Shown here one piece after another: positions 1-8,627 of a stretch of 64,000 bases of DNA (positions are counted from its first letter, which is position 1; each line of letters begins with the position of its first letter). The translations under genes and the position numbers were made by a program. The DNA comes from CADEDV01 sp048498035 (GTDB lineage: Bacteria > Bacteroidota > Bacteroidia > Chitinophagales > Chitinophagaceae). Location of the stretch: NCBI GenBank assembly GCA_048498035.1, contig JBEHYT010000018.1:1-64000 (forward strand). Reading direction: 5' to 3'. The notes under the pieces are model-generated. The model was not told the origin of the DNA and did not search any database. It saw only the letters and a program-made list of their open reading frames with translations.

Positions 1-2
1 GG

Positions 3-77
3 CCCGACGAAGGTCCCACTGAAGGCGCCATGCCAGCAGCGCGGAAACGCCAGGCCGCCACAGCCGTAGCGGATTAA
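3..77 (+). CDS. C-terminal end of an unidentified protein (5' truncated)
   Basis: The third forward frame is open from the window edge to a TAA at 75-77 and gives a 24-residue tail rich in Ala, Arg and Gln (ending AATAVAD). A good terminator hairpin follows at 100-127, which supports this being the real end of a gene entering from the left. The fragment is too short to assign a family. The other two forward frames also stop nearby, so the frame choice is an inference. Confidence 0.45.
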   Translation, partial: PDEGPTEGAMPAARKRQAATAVAD

Positions 78-99
78 CAGTCGAGGAATGATTTTGAAG

Positions 100-127
100 A
101 ACCCTGCCGGAACGGCGGGGTTTTTTT
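100..127 (+). terminator. Rho-independent terminator of the upstream gene
   Basis: CCCTGCC pairs with GGCGGGG (one G-T pair) around a short loop and is followed by seven T residues. It lies between the truncated gene at the left edge and the convergent dnaG. Confidence 0.75.
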
Positions 128-160
128 ATGCTGCACCGCGAAGCTGCGGCCGCAGCATTA

Positions 161-2194
161 TTATTTCATCACAACCGCTTCTATTTTCCTGGCCAGTTCC
201 ATTTCCATTTGCTTCAGGTGCAAATGGGTTTGTGCAAGGACACTGTATTCTTCATCGGTATGGGCTTTTTCCATGTCGAGCTGGTTTTCCAGCAACATGC
301 GTTTGATCTTCCGAAGCTTCAGGTAATTGATGGCTGAATCCACTTCTTCGCCGGTACGGTCTTCATCGATCTTGAGAAATTTCATGAGCAGGTTCTTATT
401 GTCTTTATGTACCGTGCTGATAAAATCTTCGTACGATTGCGCAAATAATCCCTTCTGGTACCCGCTGGATGGATTGAATTCCGTTCGCCAGTGTTCACTC
501 TCATCATAGGGAAAATTGAGCAGCGAAACTGCAAAGGAACTCAGTTTGGGGTCACTGTGATACACAAAGTAATTCTTATCTACCAGCGCCGGATCCTGTT
601 GCAGCAGTTCCCGGAAACTATGCAGAAAGCGGATCACCTCCTGGTTGTCGATCAGGCTTTCGTCCACCATTTCATCAAAAACATGTTCGGCTACCAGCGT
701 CGTATCATCCCATTTGCGATTGCCATATTCCAACAGGATGCGTGCTACCTGTCGTTCCTGCAATTCATCCTTAAACAGCAGGCTGAATGTGCTGTCGTCA
801 TAGTTGGTAGCTTCCGCCTGCCGGATATTTTCTTCCTGCTGCCGGGCTTCTTCAAATGGTAACTTTCGTTCCAGCGTGGCAATACGGTCGCGGATGAATT
901 TATTGACCAGCGCGTGCATGCCGCTTTCGTCAATTTTGAGGATCTCCGCGCATTGTTTGATGTAATCCTGTTGTTTGGTAAAATCCTCTGCTTTGTTGAT
1001 CCGGGAGATGGTTTCAGCGATACGCGTTACCACTTCCGCTTTCCTGGAAGTGTCTGAGCCCGCATCCTTCAACGCTACCTCCAGTTGAAACAGGATGACG
1101 TCTTTTTTGTTCTGCTGGATAAATTCGCGGAAGGCAGAGGCGCCCACTTTATGTACGTAGCTGTCCGGATCCTCCCCGTCAGGGATCAGCACCAGTTTTA
1201 CATTGAGCCCTTCTTCTAATGCGAGGTCGAGCCCGCGCAATGCGGCTTTGATACCGGCATTGTCACCATCATAGATAATAGTGAGGTTGTCCGTATATTT
1301 TTTTACCAGTCGAAGCTGATCAATCGTGAGCGAGGTGCCTCCCGATGCCACCACGTTTTCAATACCGGCCTGGTGCAGGGAAACAACGTCAGTATATCCT
1401 TCTACGAGCAGGCATTCGTTCTGTTTATCAATGGCAGTACGTGCAAAGTAAGAGCCGTAGAGGATCTTGCTTTTTACGTAGATCTCATTTTCCGGTGTGT
1501 TGATATACTTGGGGGCGCGATCGTTGGTTTTCAGGATGCGGGCGCCAAAGCCGAGTATTTTGCCGCTATGATTGTGAATAGGGAAGATGACACGCCCGCG
1601 GTAATTATCGTTTAGCTGGTCATTCCGGTTGTTGACAAGCCCGGTTTTCAACAGTAACTCAGGGTTGTATTGTTTGGCCAATGCCTCGCGGGTGAATGCA
1701 TCCCGTTGTTCGGGTGAATAGCCCAGTTGAAATTTCCGGATGATCTCTTCGCGGAACCCGCGTTCGCGGAAATAGGCGAGCCCGATATCCTGTCCTTCTT
1801 CAGTTTCAAACAAAACCCGTGTAAAGAATTGCTGTGCAAAAGCATTGATGATAAAAAGGCTGTCGGCCGTTTGCATCTGCTCCTGCTGCTCGCGGCTGGC
1901 AAAGGTTTCTTCCACTTCAATGCCATAGCGGTTGGCCAGCCATTTCAGGGCATCTACATAGCTGTACTTTTCATGCTCCATCACAAAGCTGATGGTATTG
2001 CCGCTTTTACCGCAGCCAAAGCACTTGTAAATTTCTTTGCTGGGAGATACGGTAAATGACGGCGTTTTTTCGCTGTGAAAGGGGCAGAGTCCGAGATAGT
2101 TGGCGCCGCGCTTCTTCAGTTTCACAAATTCACCCACTACATCCAGGATGTCTATCCGGGCCAGGATCTGTTGTATGGTAGTTTGGGCGATCAT
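161..2194 (-). CDS. dnaG: DNA primase DnaG
   Basis: Synthesises RNA primers at the replication fork. The 677-residue product has the N-terminal CHC2 zinc-binding motif (C37, H40, C58, C61; CPFH and CFGC), the catalytic core, and a TOPRIM domain with the acidic residues E266 (LVEGYTDV), D309/D311 (YDGD) and the PDGEDPDSYV stretch near 338-347. The C-terminal third, from about residue 430, is the poorly conserved helicase-interaction region. The length is slightly above the Escherichia coli enzyme. On the minus strand a TAATTTTG box (2215-2208) sits 13 bases before the ATG, so the leader should be very short. There is no rpsU or rpoD next to it, unlike the macromolecular-synthesis operon of Proteobacteria. 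Confidence 0.97.
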   Translation of the reverse strand: MIAQTTIQQILARIDILDVVGEFVKLKKRGANYLGLCPFHSEKTPSFTVSPSKEIYKCFGCGKSGNTISFVMEHEKYSYVDALKWLANRYGIEVEETFASREQQEQMQTADSLFIINAFAQQFFTRVLFETEEGQDIGLAYFRERGFREEIIRKFQLGYSPEQRDAFTREALAKQYNPELLLKTGLVNNRNDQLNDNYRGRVIFPIHNHSGKILGFGARILKTNDRAPKYINTPENEIYVKSKILYGSYFARTAIDKQNECLLVEGYTDVVSLHQAGIENVVASGGTSLTIDQLRLVKKYTDNLTIIYDGDNAGIKAALRGLDLALEEGLNVKLVLIPDGEDPDSYVHKVGASAFREFIQQNKKDVILFQLEVALKDAGSDTSRKAEVVTRIAETISRINKAEDFTKQQDYIKQCAEILKIDESGMHALVNKFIRDRIATLERKLPFEEARQQEENIRQAEATNYDDSTFSLLFKDELQERQVARILLEYGNRKWDDTTLVAEHVFDEMVDESLIDNQEVIRFLHSFRELLQQDPALVDKNYFVYHSDPKLSSFAVSLLNFPYDESEHWRTEFNPSSGYQKGLFAQSYEDFISTVHKDNKNLLMKFLKIDEDRTGEEVDSAINYLKLRKIKRMLLENQLDMEKAHTDEEYSVLAQTHLHLKQMEMELARKIEAVVMK

Positions 2195-2207
2195 TTGAGC
2201 GGGAGAA

Positions 2208-2215
2208 CAAAATTA
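2208..2215 (-). promoter_or_regulatory. Candidate -7 promoter box of dnaG
   Basis: TAATTTTG on the minus strand matches the Bacteroidota TAnnTTTG consensus and ends 13 bases before the dnaG ATG. I see no clear TTTG -33 element. Confidence 0.5.
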
Positions 2216-2227
2216 GGGTAAACGGCC

Positions 2228-2243
2228 TTTTCCGGCCGGAAAA
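2228..2243. repeat. Perfect 16-bp palindrome in the divergent dnaG region
   Basis: TTTTCCGGCCGGAAAA is fully self-complementary. It lies between dnaG and the divergent exported-protein gene, just upstream of the dnaG -7 box, a position suited to an operator. A chance or structural palindrome is also possible. Confidence 0.5.
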
Positions 2244-2300
2244 AGAGCTGCTCTTTAAACCTTTGCGTTCATTGGCTGTCTGAAGGTAAATATCTTCCTT

Positions 2301-3212
2301 ATGAAGCAGTTAAGGCCCGTTTTTTTCTCCGTTTTTTCCCTTTTTTTCGGCATTGGCCTGGTGGCGGCGCAGCAGCCGGGTGTGGATTCTACCGGGCTTC
2401 CCGGTGACCAGTTCAGTTTGCAGGGCGCCCTGGAACTATTCCGGCAGTCGGCTTCGCCGGAAGCCTTTGAAAAAGCCCTCAACAGCGAGGATAACCATGT
2501 AAATAACCTGGATCTTGATGAGGATGGGCAGGTAGACTATGTGCGGGTGGTGGAGCAGGTGAGTGATGATATTCACAACCTGGTATTGCAGGTGCCGGTT
2601 TCTGACAATGAAAGCCAGGACGTGGCGGTGATTGAAATCGAAAAGACAGGACCAGAAACAGCGCATATCCAGATTGTAGGTGACGAAGACCTGTACGGAC
2701 AGGAAGTGATTATTGAACCGGAGGCTGACGCTGTTGCCGGAGCAAGGGATCCCCAGGTGGGACGTAGTCATGGTCCCGCAGTGGAGGAAAGCAACGGCAT
2801 TATTGTAAATGTGTGGTTATGGCCTTCTGTGCGTTTTATTTATGCGCCTTTATACAGGCCCTGGATATCCCCGTGGCGCTGGCATTATCATCCCGTTTGG
2901 TTTCGGCCCTGGCGTCCGCTTGGCTGGTCTGTTTTTTATCCTTATGGCCGCCCGTACCGAAGAACCTGCGTTGTAGTACCGGTGTACCGTGTACCAAGAG
3001 CACATGCTGTGTATCGTCCAATTCGCGTTACCTCTGTTACCGTGCATACGCGGCACCAGGTGGTAGTGAATAATTACCGGGTTACCCATACGCGCACCAC
3101 GATCAGCGGACCGCGTGGCAGAACAGTAACGCATCATTCTACACGTGTAAACGGACCTAACGGTCAACATATCAAGCGATCAAGAACTACTTATAAACAT
3201 CGCAGGGGTTAA
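2301..3212 (+). CDS. Exported protein of unknown function, Trp/Pro/Arg/Tyr-rich
   Basis: The 303-residue product starts with a signal peptide (MKQLRPVFFSVFSLFFGIG, cleavage near VAAQQ). Residues about 35-140 form an acidic domain with a calcium-loop-like DLDEDGQVD, followed by a regular strand-like pattern. From about 165 the chain becomes very rich in W, P, R, Y and H (for example WHYHPVWFRPWRP). The last 60 residues are basic and Thr/Arg/His-rich. I do not recognise a named family; proteins with aromatic W/P/R tails are common in Bacteroidota envelopes. A TATCTTCC box at 2291-2298 lies two bases before the ATG, resembling the short-leader promoters elsewhere here. Confidence 0.8.
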   Translation: MKQLRPVFFSVFSLFFGIGLVAAQQPGVDSTGLPGDQFSLQGALELFRQSASPEAFEKALNSEDNHVNNLDLDEDGQVDYVRVVEQVSDDIHNLVLQVPVSDNESQDVAVIEIEKTGPETAHIQIVGDEDLYGQEVIIEPEADAVAGARDPQVGRSHGPAVEESNGIIVNVWLWPSVRFIYAPLYRPWISPWRWHYHPVWFRPWRPLGWSVFYPYGRPYRRTCVVVPVYRVPRAHAVYRPIRVTSVTVHTRHQVVVNNYRVTHTRTTISGPRGRTVTHHSTRVNGPNGQHIKRSRTTYKHRRG

Positions 3213-3237
3213 TTGCGAAGCGTTTGCAGCAAAAAGA

Positions 3238-3271
3238 AAAATGCACGGGAAAGCCTGTGCATTTCTTTTTT
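3238..3271 (+). terminator. Rho-independent terminator
   Basis: AAATGCACGGG pairs with CCTGTGCATTT (11 bp, one G-T pair) around AAAG and is followed by a T-rich run. It ends the exported-protein transcript. Confidence 0.85.
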
Positions 3272-3386
3272 GTAAATAGGATGTTATAGAATTGGCATTT
3301 CCTGAAAAGAGTTTTAAATTACAAGTACCATCCACACCCCAGGGAAAATAAAGGAAACAATTTTGTTCACTTTAAATTTTAATCCC

Positions 3387-3767
3387 ATGGTTCAGGTAGA
3401 AATGTCACAGCTAACAGGGGAGTGCAGTACATGGCGGGACACGCTACGCAGGTACCGCGAAGAATTTACAAAGGACAAAGCCCGGCTCCAGGACGCAGCC
3501 GGCCATGCACTCTCCAGGGAATCGCTTCGCGATGTAGAACATCTCCACAACCAGTTTCACATTCAGCTCATCAACATTCATGATCTTAAACAGGCCATCA
3601 AAACGCAGGAGCGAAGGATGATGGCAGAGATGCAGGCCAACCAGGGCCAGCTCAATGATGAGACGCTTTCTCTCCACGAAGATCTGTATGATCAGTATCA
3701 AAGCCTGGAACAAACCCTGGGCGAGCTCCGCGACGAATTTGATCATTTTTTACGGCGAACGCAATAA
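3387..3767 (+). CDS. Small coiled-coil protein of unknown function
   Basis: A 126-residue, highly charged and almost wholly helical protein with no signal peptide or membrane segment. Heptad-like spacing of Leu/Ile through residues 15-120 suggests a cytoplasmic coiled coil. I chose the ATG at 3387; an in-frame TTG at 3363 would add eight residues but gives an unusual N-terminus, and a CAATTTTG near-consensus promoter box overlaps it. No family is recognised. It is monocistronic by spacing, with fusA2 starting about 100 bases downstream. Confidence 0.7.
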   Translation: MVQVEMSQLTGECSTWRDTLRRYREEFTKDKARLQDAAGHALSRESLRDVEHLHNQFHIQLINIHDLKQAIKTQERRMMAEMQANQGQLNDETLSLHEDLYDQYQSLEQTLGELRDEFDHFLRRTQ

Positions 3768-3869
3768 CCATTTTTTTCCTTAGTAAGAATTCCTGCCGGG
3801 AGCGGGCTGGCTCTTTATTCGCTTTCCCGTCCGGTATACCAGGTTATTTCATCACTTAAAAATGATTTT

Positions 3870-6005
3870 ATGCCAGAGTTTGATACCGCTCATGTCAAAA
3901 ATATTGTCTTGCTGGGCCATGCCGGCGCCGGTAAGACCACTTTAGCGGAATGTATGCTATTTGAAGCCGGCCTCATTAACCGCCGCGGATCCGTTGCTGA
4001 ACGAAATACCACCGGTGATTACCATGAACTCGAACAGGAACGCGGCAATTCTATCTTCAGCAAATTGCTTCATACCCGCTGGCGCGGATACAAAATAAAT
4101 ATTATCGATACGCCAGGTTACGACGACTTTGTGGGTGAGGTGATCTCAGCGCTACGGGTGGCTGATACCGGCGTAATGTTGCTGAATGCCGTGATGGGTG
4201 TAGAAGTTACCACCGATATGATCTGGGAATATACCGAACGGTTCAAAACACCCATGATCGTTGCGATCAATAAACTGGATGATGACCAGGCAGATTTTGA
4301 TCGTACTGTTGGCGAAGCCAAAGCTCATTTTGGCAGCCGCGTGGTGTTGGTGCAATACCCGCGGCAAACGGGGGCCGGTTTTCATGAAATTATAGATGTG
4401 TTGCGGATGACGCTGTATAAATTTCACGATGCGGGTGGCAAGCCGGAAAAGCTACCCATTCCAGCCGAAGAACGTGACCGGGCGGATCAATTGCACAAGG
4501 AATTGATTGAAGCCATTGCCAGCAACGATGAAGGCCTGATGGAAAAATATTTTGACCGGGGAGAATTGGATGAGGATGAAATGAAAGAGGGGCTGAAGAA
4601 AGCGATGATTGCCCATGAACTGTTTCCCGTATTCTGCCTGTCGGCAGAACGAAATATGGGTAGCGGTCGCCTGATGGGTTTTATCGATAATGTATGTCCA
4701 AGCGCCAATGAAATGCCGCCTCAAACAACAAAGTCCGGCACGTTACTAAACTGCGATGCGGCGGGAACGCCTTGTATTTTTGTTTTTAAAACAGTAAGCG
4801 AACCGCATGTCGGTGAGCTTTCTTTTTTTAAGGTGTATTCCGGTGTAGTGAGATCCGGGATGGACCTGGAAAATGAAACTACCGGCGCCAATGAAAAATT
4901 GTCGCAGTTGTTCCTGGTGGAAGGCAATAAGCGAACTGCCATCAATGAACTGGTAGCAGGCGATATTGGGGCTACATTGAAACTTAAAAATACACACGTC
5001 AACAACACGCTGCATGCAAAGGGCAAGCCGTGTGAGTTGGAGCCTATTCATTTTCCTGCGCCCAATATGACAGTTGCCATTGAACCGTTGAAGAAAGGCG
5101 AGGAGGAAAAATTATCACAGGCACTTCACCAGTTGCGCGAGGAAGATGCCACACTGCTGGTTGAAGTGTCAAAGGAACTGAAACAAACGCTGATCCATTG
5201 CCAGGGTGATATGCATCTTGCTGTTGCCAAATGGAAAATTGAACATCAATTTAAGCTGGATGTAAAATTTGTCCGGCCGCGGATCGCGTACCGGGAAACC
5301 ATCCGCAAGAAAGCCGATGCCAATTACCGGCATAAGAAGCAAAGTGGCGGAGCGGGCCAGTTTGCAGAAGTATTCCTGCGCATTGAGCCCTGGCACGAGG
5401 GAATGCAGGATCCGAAAGACCTTACCGTTCGCGGACGCGAAGAGTTTATGCTCGACTGGGGCGGGCGCCTTTTATTTTACAATTGTATTGTTGGCGGCGC
5501 CATCGACAACCGGTTTTTGCCCTCTATTTTGAAAGGGATCATGGAAAAAATGCAGAATGGACCGCTTACCGGGTCTTATGCCCGTGATATACGCGTGTTG
5601 GTGTACGACGGAAAAATGCATCCGGTGGATTCAAATGACATATCTTTTAAAATTGCGGGTTTGCAGGCCTTTCGCCAGGCTTTTCGGGATGCGGATCCTC
5701 AATTGCTGGAACCTGTTTACCGGGTTGAAGTGCTTTGTCCCGACGATCTCACCGGCGCTGTTATGGGTGATCTACAGGGCAGGCGTGCGCTGGTAGAGGG
5801 TATTGAGAACGATGGCCATTTTCAAAAAGTGATTGCCAAAGTACCGCTTGCGGAAATGGATGGCTATTCGTCGTCACTGCGTTCCATTACCCAGGGAAGA
5901 GCAAAATTCGCGATGCAGTTTTCCGGTTACGATCCGGTGCCAGCAGAACTGCAGCGACGTTTGATCGATGATTACAGCAAAACGGCTCGTGAAGAATATG
6001 CGTGA
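3870..6005 (+). CDS. Elongation factor G-like translational GTPase (EF-G2 type)
   Basis: A 711-residue five-domain EF-G homologue. The GTPase domain shows G1 GHAGAGKTT (16-24), G3 DTPGYDDF (80-87) and G4 NKLD (134-137), followed by the usual domains II-V. G3 differs from canonical EF-G: the catalytic His of DTPGH is Tyr84. The P-loop also reads GHAGAGK where EF-G normally has AHVDAGK. These features place it in the EF-G2/FusA2-like group, whose role in translation is unsettled, and not as the main translocase. It is followed by a terminator and stands alone, without rpsL, rpsG or tuf. A tetracycline-resistance (TetM) role is less likely given the G3 change. Confidence 0.9.
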   Translation: MPEFDTAHVKNIVLLGHAGAGKTTLAECMLFEAGLINRRGSVAERNTTGDYHELEQERGNSIFSKLLHTRWRGYKINIIDTPGYDDFVGEVISALRVADTGVMLLNAVMGVEVTTDMIWEYTERFKTPMIVAINKLDDDQADFDRTVGEAKAHFGSRVVLVQYPRQTGAGFHEIIDVLRMTLYKFHDAGGKPEKLPIPAEERDRADQLHKELIEAIASNDEGLMEKYFDRGELDEDEMKEGLKKAMIAHELFPVFCLSAERNMGSGRLMGFIDNVCPSANEMPPQTTKSGTLLNCDAAGTPCIFVFKTVSEPHVGELSFFKVYSGVVRSGMDLENETTGANEKLSQLFLVEGNKRTAINELVAGDIGATLKLKNTHVNNTLHAKGKPCELEPIHFPAPNMTVAIEPLKKGEEEKLSQALHQLREEDATLLVEVSKELKQTLIHCQGDMHLAVAKWKIEHQFKLDVKFVRPRIAYRETIRKKADANYRHKKQSGGAGQFAEVFLRIEPWHEGMQDPKDLTVRGREEFMLDWGGRLLFYNCIVGGAIDNRFLPSILKGIMEKMQNGPLTGSYARDIRVLVYDGKMHPVDSNDISFKIAGLQAFRQAFRDADPQLLEPVYRVEVLCPDDLTGAVMGDLQGRRALVEGIENDGHFQKVIAKVPLAEMDGYSSSLRSITQGRAKFAMQFSGYDPVPAELQRRLIDDYSKTAREEYA

Positions 6006-6020
6006 TCGTTTGTTAACTAA

Positions 6021-6053
6021 AGCGGGACGCCCGGTGGAGCGTCCCGCTTTTTT
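6021..6053 (+). terminator. Rho-independent terminator
   Basis: AGCGGGACGC and GCGTCCCGCT form a perfect 10-bp stem with an 8-base loop followed by a T run. It ends the EF-G2 transcript and touches the stop codon of the convergent gene. Confidence 0.9.
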
Positions 6054-6720
6054 ATGCCTGCTTATCGAAGCTGACACATTCAGTTAGTTCTTTATCGGTG
6101 TAGGCTACTTTGTATTGTTCCAACACTTCAGCCGGAACGCCGTTCCACTGGTTGGGCTGATTTCCGGCGTAGCCGATATCTTTTACGCCCATAGGCGAAG
6201 TATAAAACCCGGTAGCCGTGAGGTTGCGCATCAGGGAGAAGAATTTCACGCCTGCCTGCATTTCCGGTTTCGCCTTGGCGGGATAGGCAATTTCATCTAC
6301 CAGGGCCAGTTGCTGTTCTTTGCTGCAATCGGCAAACGATTGGTTATAATGGTTCAGGCAGTATACATCCATCCAGCGCAGTCCGCCCCGCAGCGGCAAC
6401 TGGTGATCCGGCATATCTTTTACAATAAATTCAATAAACTCGGGCACTTTGGCTTCGCTGGCGCTTCCGCTGATATCATCCTTCGGAATGATGATGTCTG
6501 CCAATACCGTGATCGTTCGCATTTCGTGTTCAGTAAAAAATGCTTCCTGCGCCAGCAGGGATCGTTCGTATTTCAGTTCATCCGGGTTGCGATCCAGGTT
6601 AAACGTGGCTGCTGCTTCCTTCGTTTCTTTTTTTTCATCAACGGTATTACAACCAGCTATGGCGACTGGCGTGGCTACCGCCCCGGTTACGATCAACTTT
6701 AATGATTTACGTCTGTCCAT
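6052..6720 (-). CDS. Gluconate 2-dehydrogenase subunit 3 family protein (Tat lipoprotein)
   Basis: A 222-residue small subunit of a GMC-type dehydrogenase. The N-terminus MDRRKSLKLIV has a twin-arginine pattern and is followed by a lipobox ending in Cys24 (AIAGC), so it should be exported folded and lipid-anchored. The body carries the family pattern around residues 65-90 (hydrophobic helix TVLADIIIP then an acidic stretch). Its gene follows the GMC oxidoreductase after 21 bases on the same strand, so they are one operon. The known role of such subunits is to escort and support the FAD subunit, which here has no signal of its own. No cytochrome c subunit is adjacent. Confidence 0.88.
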   Translation of the reverse strand: MDRRKSLKLIVTGAVATPVAIAGCNTVDEKKETKEAAATFNLDRNPDELKYERSLLAQEAFFTEHEMRTITVLADIIIPKDDISGSASEAKVPEFIEFIVKDMPDHQLPLRGGLRWMDVYCLNHYNQSFADCSKEQQLALVDEIAYPAKAKPEMQAGVKFFSLMRNLTATGFYTSPMGVKDIGYAGNQPNQWNGVPAEVLEQYKVAYTDKELTECVSFDKQA

Positions 6721-6741
6721 TGCTATTCGATTTTTGAGAAA

Positions 6742-8493
6742 TCAGAGTTCTCCTTTTTTTAACTGGTCAACGATATATTCAGATGCACGCATGGAAAGTG
6801 CGAGTATCGTCCAGGTAATATTTTTATCCGCCTGGCTTACAAACTGCGCACCGTCTACACAAAACAGGTTTTTGCAGTCGTGGGCCTGGCTCCATTTGTT
6901 GAGCGCTGATCGTTTGGGATCACTGCCCATGCGTACGGTGCCGCCTTCGTGAATGATCTCTCCGGGTTTGCTAAGCCCCCAGTTATTGCTGGCATCATCA
7001 TCTCCACCCCAGGTGATCACGGCTCCCATATTGTGCATGATCTCTTTAAACGTTTCCTTCATGTGTTTGGCCTGTTTGATCTCGTAATCACTCCATTTTA
7101 CATTGAAGCGGAGTACGGGAATACCAAATTTGTCAACGGTATTGGGATCAATCTCGCAGTAATTGGTTTCTACGGGGATGGCTTCGCCGCGGCCGGCCAT
7201 GCCAACACCTGCGCCGTAGAAGAAGCGGTAATCTTCTTTAAGCGAAGCGCCATAACCGCCACCTTCTTTTTGTTTACCATTAACTACATATTTCCCATTG
7301 AGATTTTCAATACCCCAGCTAAATCCATAGGATGGCTGATCCATACCTCCCCAATATTCAATGTGATAACCCCGGGGGAAATCGAGTTTTTTATTATCGA
7401 GCCACCATGGCGAGTAGACGTGCATTCCTCCCACGCCATCTTCGTTGTATCGTTTTCTGCCAAACAGGTGTGGCAATACGCCGCCCATAGCAGCACCGGT
7501 GGAGTCGTGCAGGTATTTGCCAACTACATTGCTGGAATTGGCAAGGCCGTTGGGATGTCGCTGTGATTTTGAATTCAGTAGCAGTCGCGCGCTTTCGCAG
7601 GCGCTGGCTGCCACTATCACCACGCGGCCAAGCACCTGGTATTCCATCTGGTCTTCCTTGTTGATATAGGAAACGCCGGTGGCCTTTCCTTCCTTGTCAG
7701 TCAGCACTTCACGCGCCATACAATTGGCAAATACATCCACGCGATTTGTTTTCAGCGCCGGATAGATCAGTACGTTGGTGGCTGAAAAATCGGCCTTGGC
7801 CATACTGCAGTTGCGATTGCATTGTCCGCAGAAAAAACAACTGCCCCGGCCCGAGGTATTGTTTTTCAACGGTTCGGTTAGAATGGATAGCCGGGAAGGA
7901 ATAATGCGAACGCCGGCCTGTGTGGCCGCATTTTTTATAAACAGTTCATGGAGCCTTGGTTTTGGCGGCTTCAGGAAAATGCCATCGGGATCATTTTCCA
8001 GGCCTTCATTGGTGCCAAATACGCCAATCAGCTGATCCACGCGATCATAATAGGGTTTCAGGTCTTCATAGCCAATGGGCCAGTCTTCCCCGAGGCCATC
8101 AATACTTTTTCGTTTAAAATCTTTCGGACCGAAGCGCAATGAAATACGGCCCCAGTGATTGGTTCGGCCGCCAAGCATGCGTGCCCGCCACCACATCCAG
8201 TCGGTACCGGATGCTTTTGTATACGGCTCGCCATCTACCGACCATCCACCGTAGCAGGCGTCAAAATCTCCGAAGGGACGGATATGTGTACTGGCGCCGC
8301 GGCGTGGTGAATCCCAGGGATTTTTGAGTTGGGTCACATCTTTCTGTGGGTCGTACATATACCCAGCTTCGATGATGCAAACTTTTAAGCCTGCGTTGGC
8401 AAGCATATAAGCGGCCATACCGCCACCTGCACCTGATCCTACAATAACCGCATCATAAACCGTCGTCTTTTTTTTGATCTGCATATCTCCCAT
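6742..8493 (-). CDS. GMC family FAD-dependent oxidoreductase
   Basis: A 583-residue flavoprotein that likely oxidises a sugar, sugar alcohol or glycoside. The N-terminus has the FAD-binding GSGAGGGMAAYMLANAG near residues 19-35 with an acidic residue ending the second strand (IIEAG). A four-Cys cluster (CFFCGQCNRNC, about 219-229) is typical of the gluconate/glucoside dehydrogenase branch. The C-terminal half has the GMC pattern HEGGTVRMG, with a conserved NITW stretch near the end. No signal peptide is present; the Tat-lipoprotein partner encoded just downstream probably carries it out. Substrate cannot be told from the sequence; glucoside 3-dehydrogenase activity is one possibility. A second in-frame ATG lies three codons inside. 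Confidence 0.92.
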   Translation of the reverse strand: MGDMQIKKKTTVYDAVIVGSGAGGGMAAYMLANAGLKVCIIEAGYMYDPQKDVTQLKNPWDSPRRGASTHIRPFGDFDACYGGWSVDGEPYTKASGTDWMWWRARMLGGRTNHWGRISLRFGPKDFKRKSIDGLGEDWPIGYEDLKPYYDRVDQLIGVFGTNEGLENDPDGIFLKPPKPRLHELFIKNAATQAGVRIIPSRLSILTEPLKNNTSGRGSCFFCGQCNRNCSMAKADFSATNVLIYPALKTNRVDVFANCMAREVLTDKEGKATGVSYINKEDQMEYQVLGRVVIVAASACESARLLLNSKSQRHPNGLANSSNVVGKYLHDSTGAAMGGVLPHLFGRKRYNEDGVGGMHVYSPWWLDNKKLDFPRGYHIEYWGGMDQPSYGFSWGIENLNGKYVVNGKQKEGGGYGASLKEDYRFFYGAGVGMAGRGEAIPVETNYCEIDPNTVDKFGIPVLRFNVKWSDYEIKQAKHMKETFKEIMHNMGAVITWGGDDDASNNWGLSKPGEIIHEGGTVRMGSDPKRSALNKWSQAHDCKNLFCVDGAQFVSQADKNITWTILALSMRASEYIVDQLKKGEL

Positions 8494-8602
8494 AGCGCCA
8501 GTTGTTTTTTAACGCAGACAATTTACAGTAATAACGCCGGATGTTCCAAAAATGAAACGACATTTTCTGCACAAGGGTTGAAAGCCTGTTTGAGAAAGAT
8601 AT

Positions 8603-8610
8603 TATCTTTA
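8603..8610 (+). promoter_or_regulatory. Candidate -7 promoter box of the pullulanase operon
   Basis: TATCTTTA, one base from TAnnTTTG, lies 17 bases before the pullulanase ATG. A TTG lies 22 bases upstream (8578-8580). Confidence 0.45.
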
Positions 8611-8627
8611 AGAGTGAAACCCGCAAC

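Noticed and set aside
3870..6005. Ribosomal-protection tetracycline resistance (TetM type)
   Set aside because: The G3 motif is DTPGY, and the gene has no mobile or resistance context; EF-G2 fits better.
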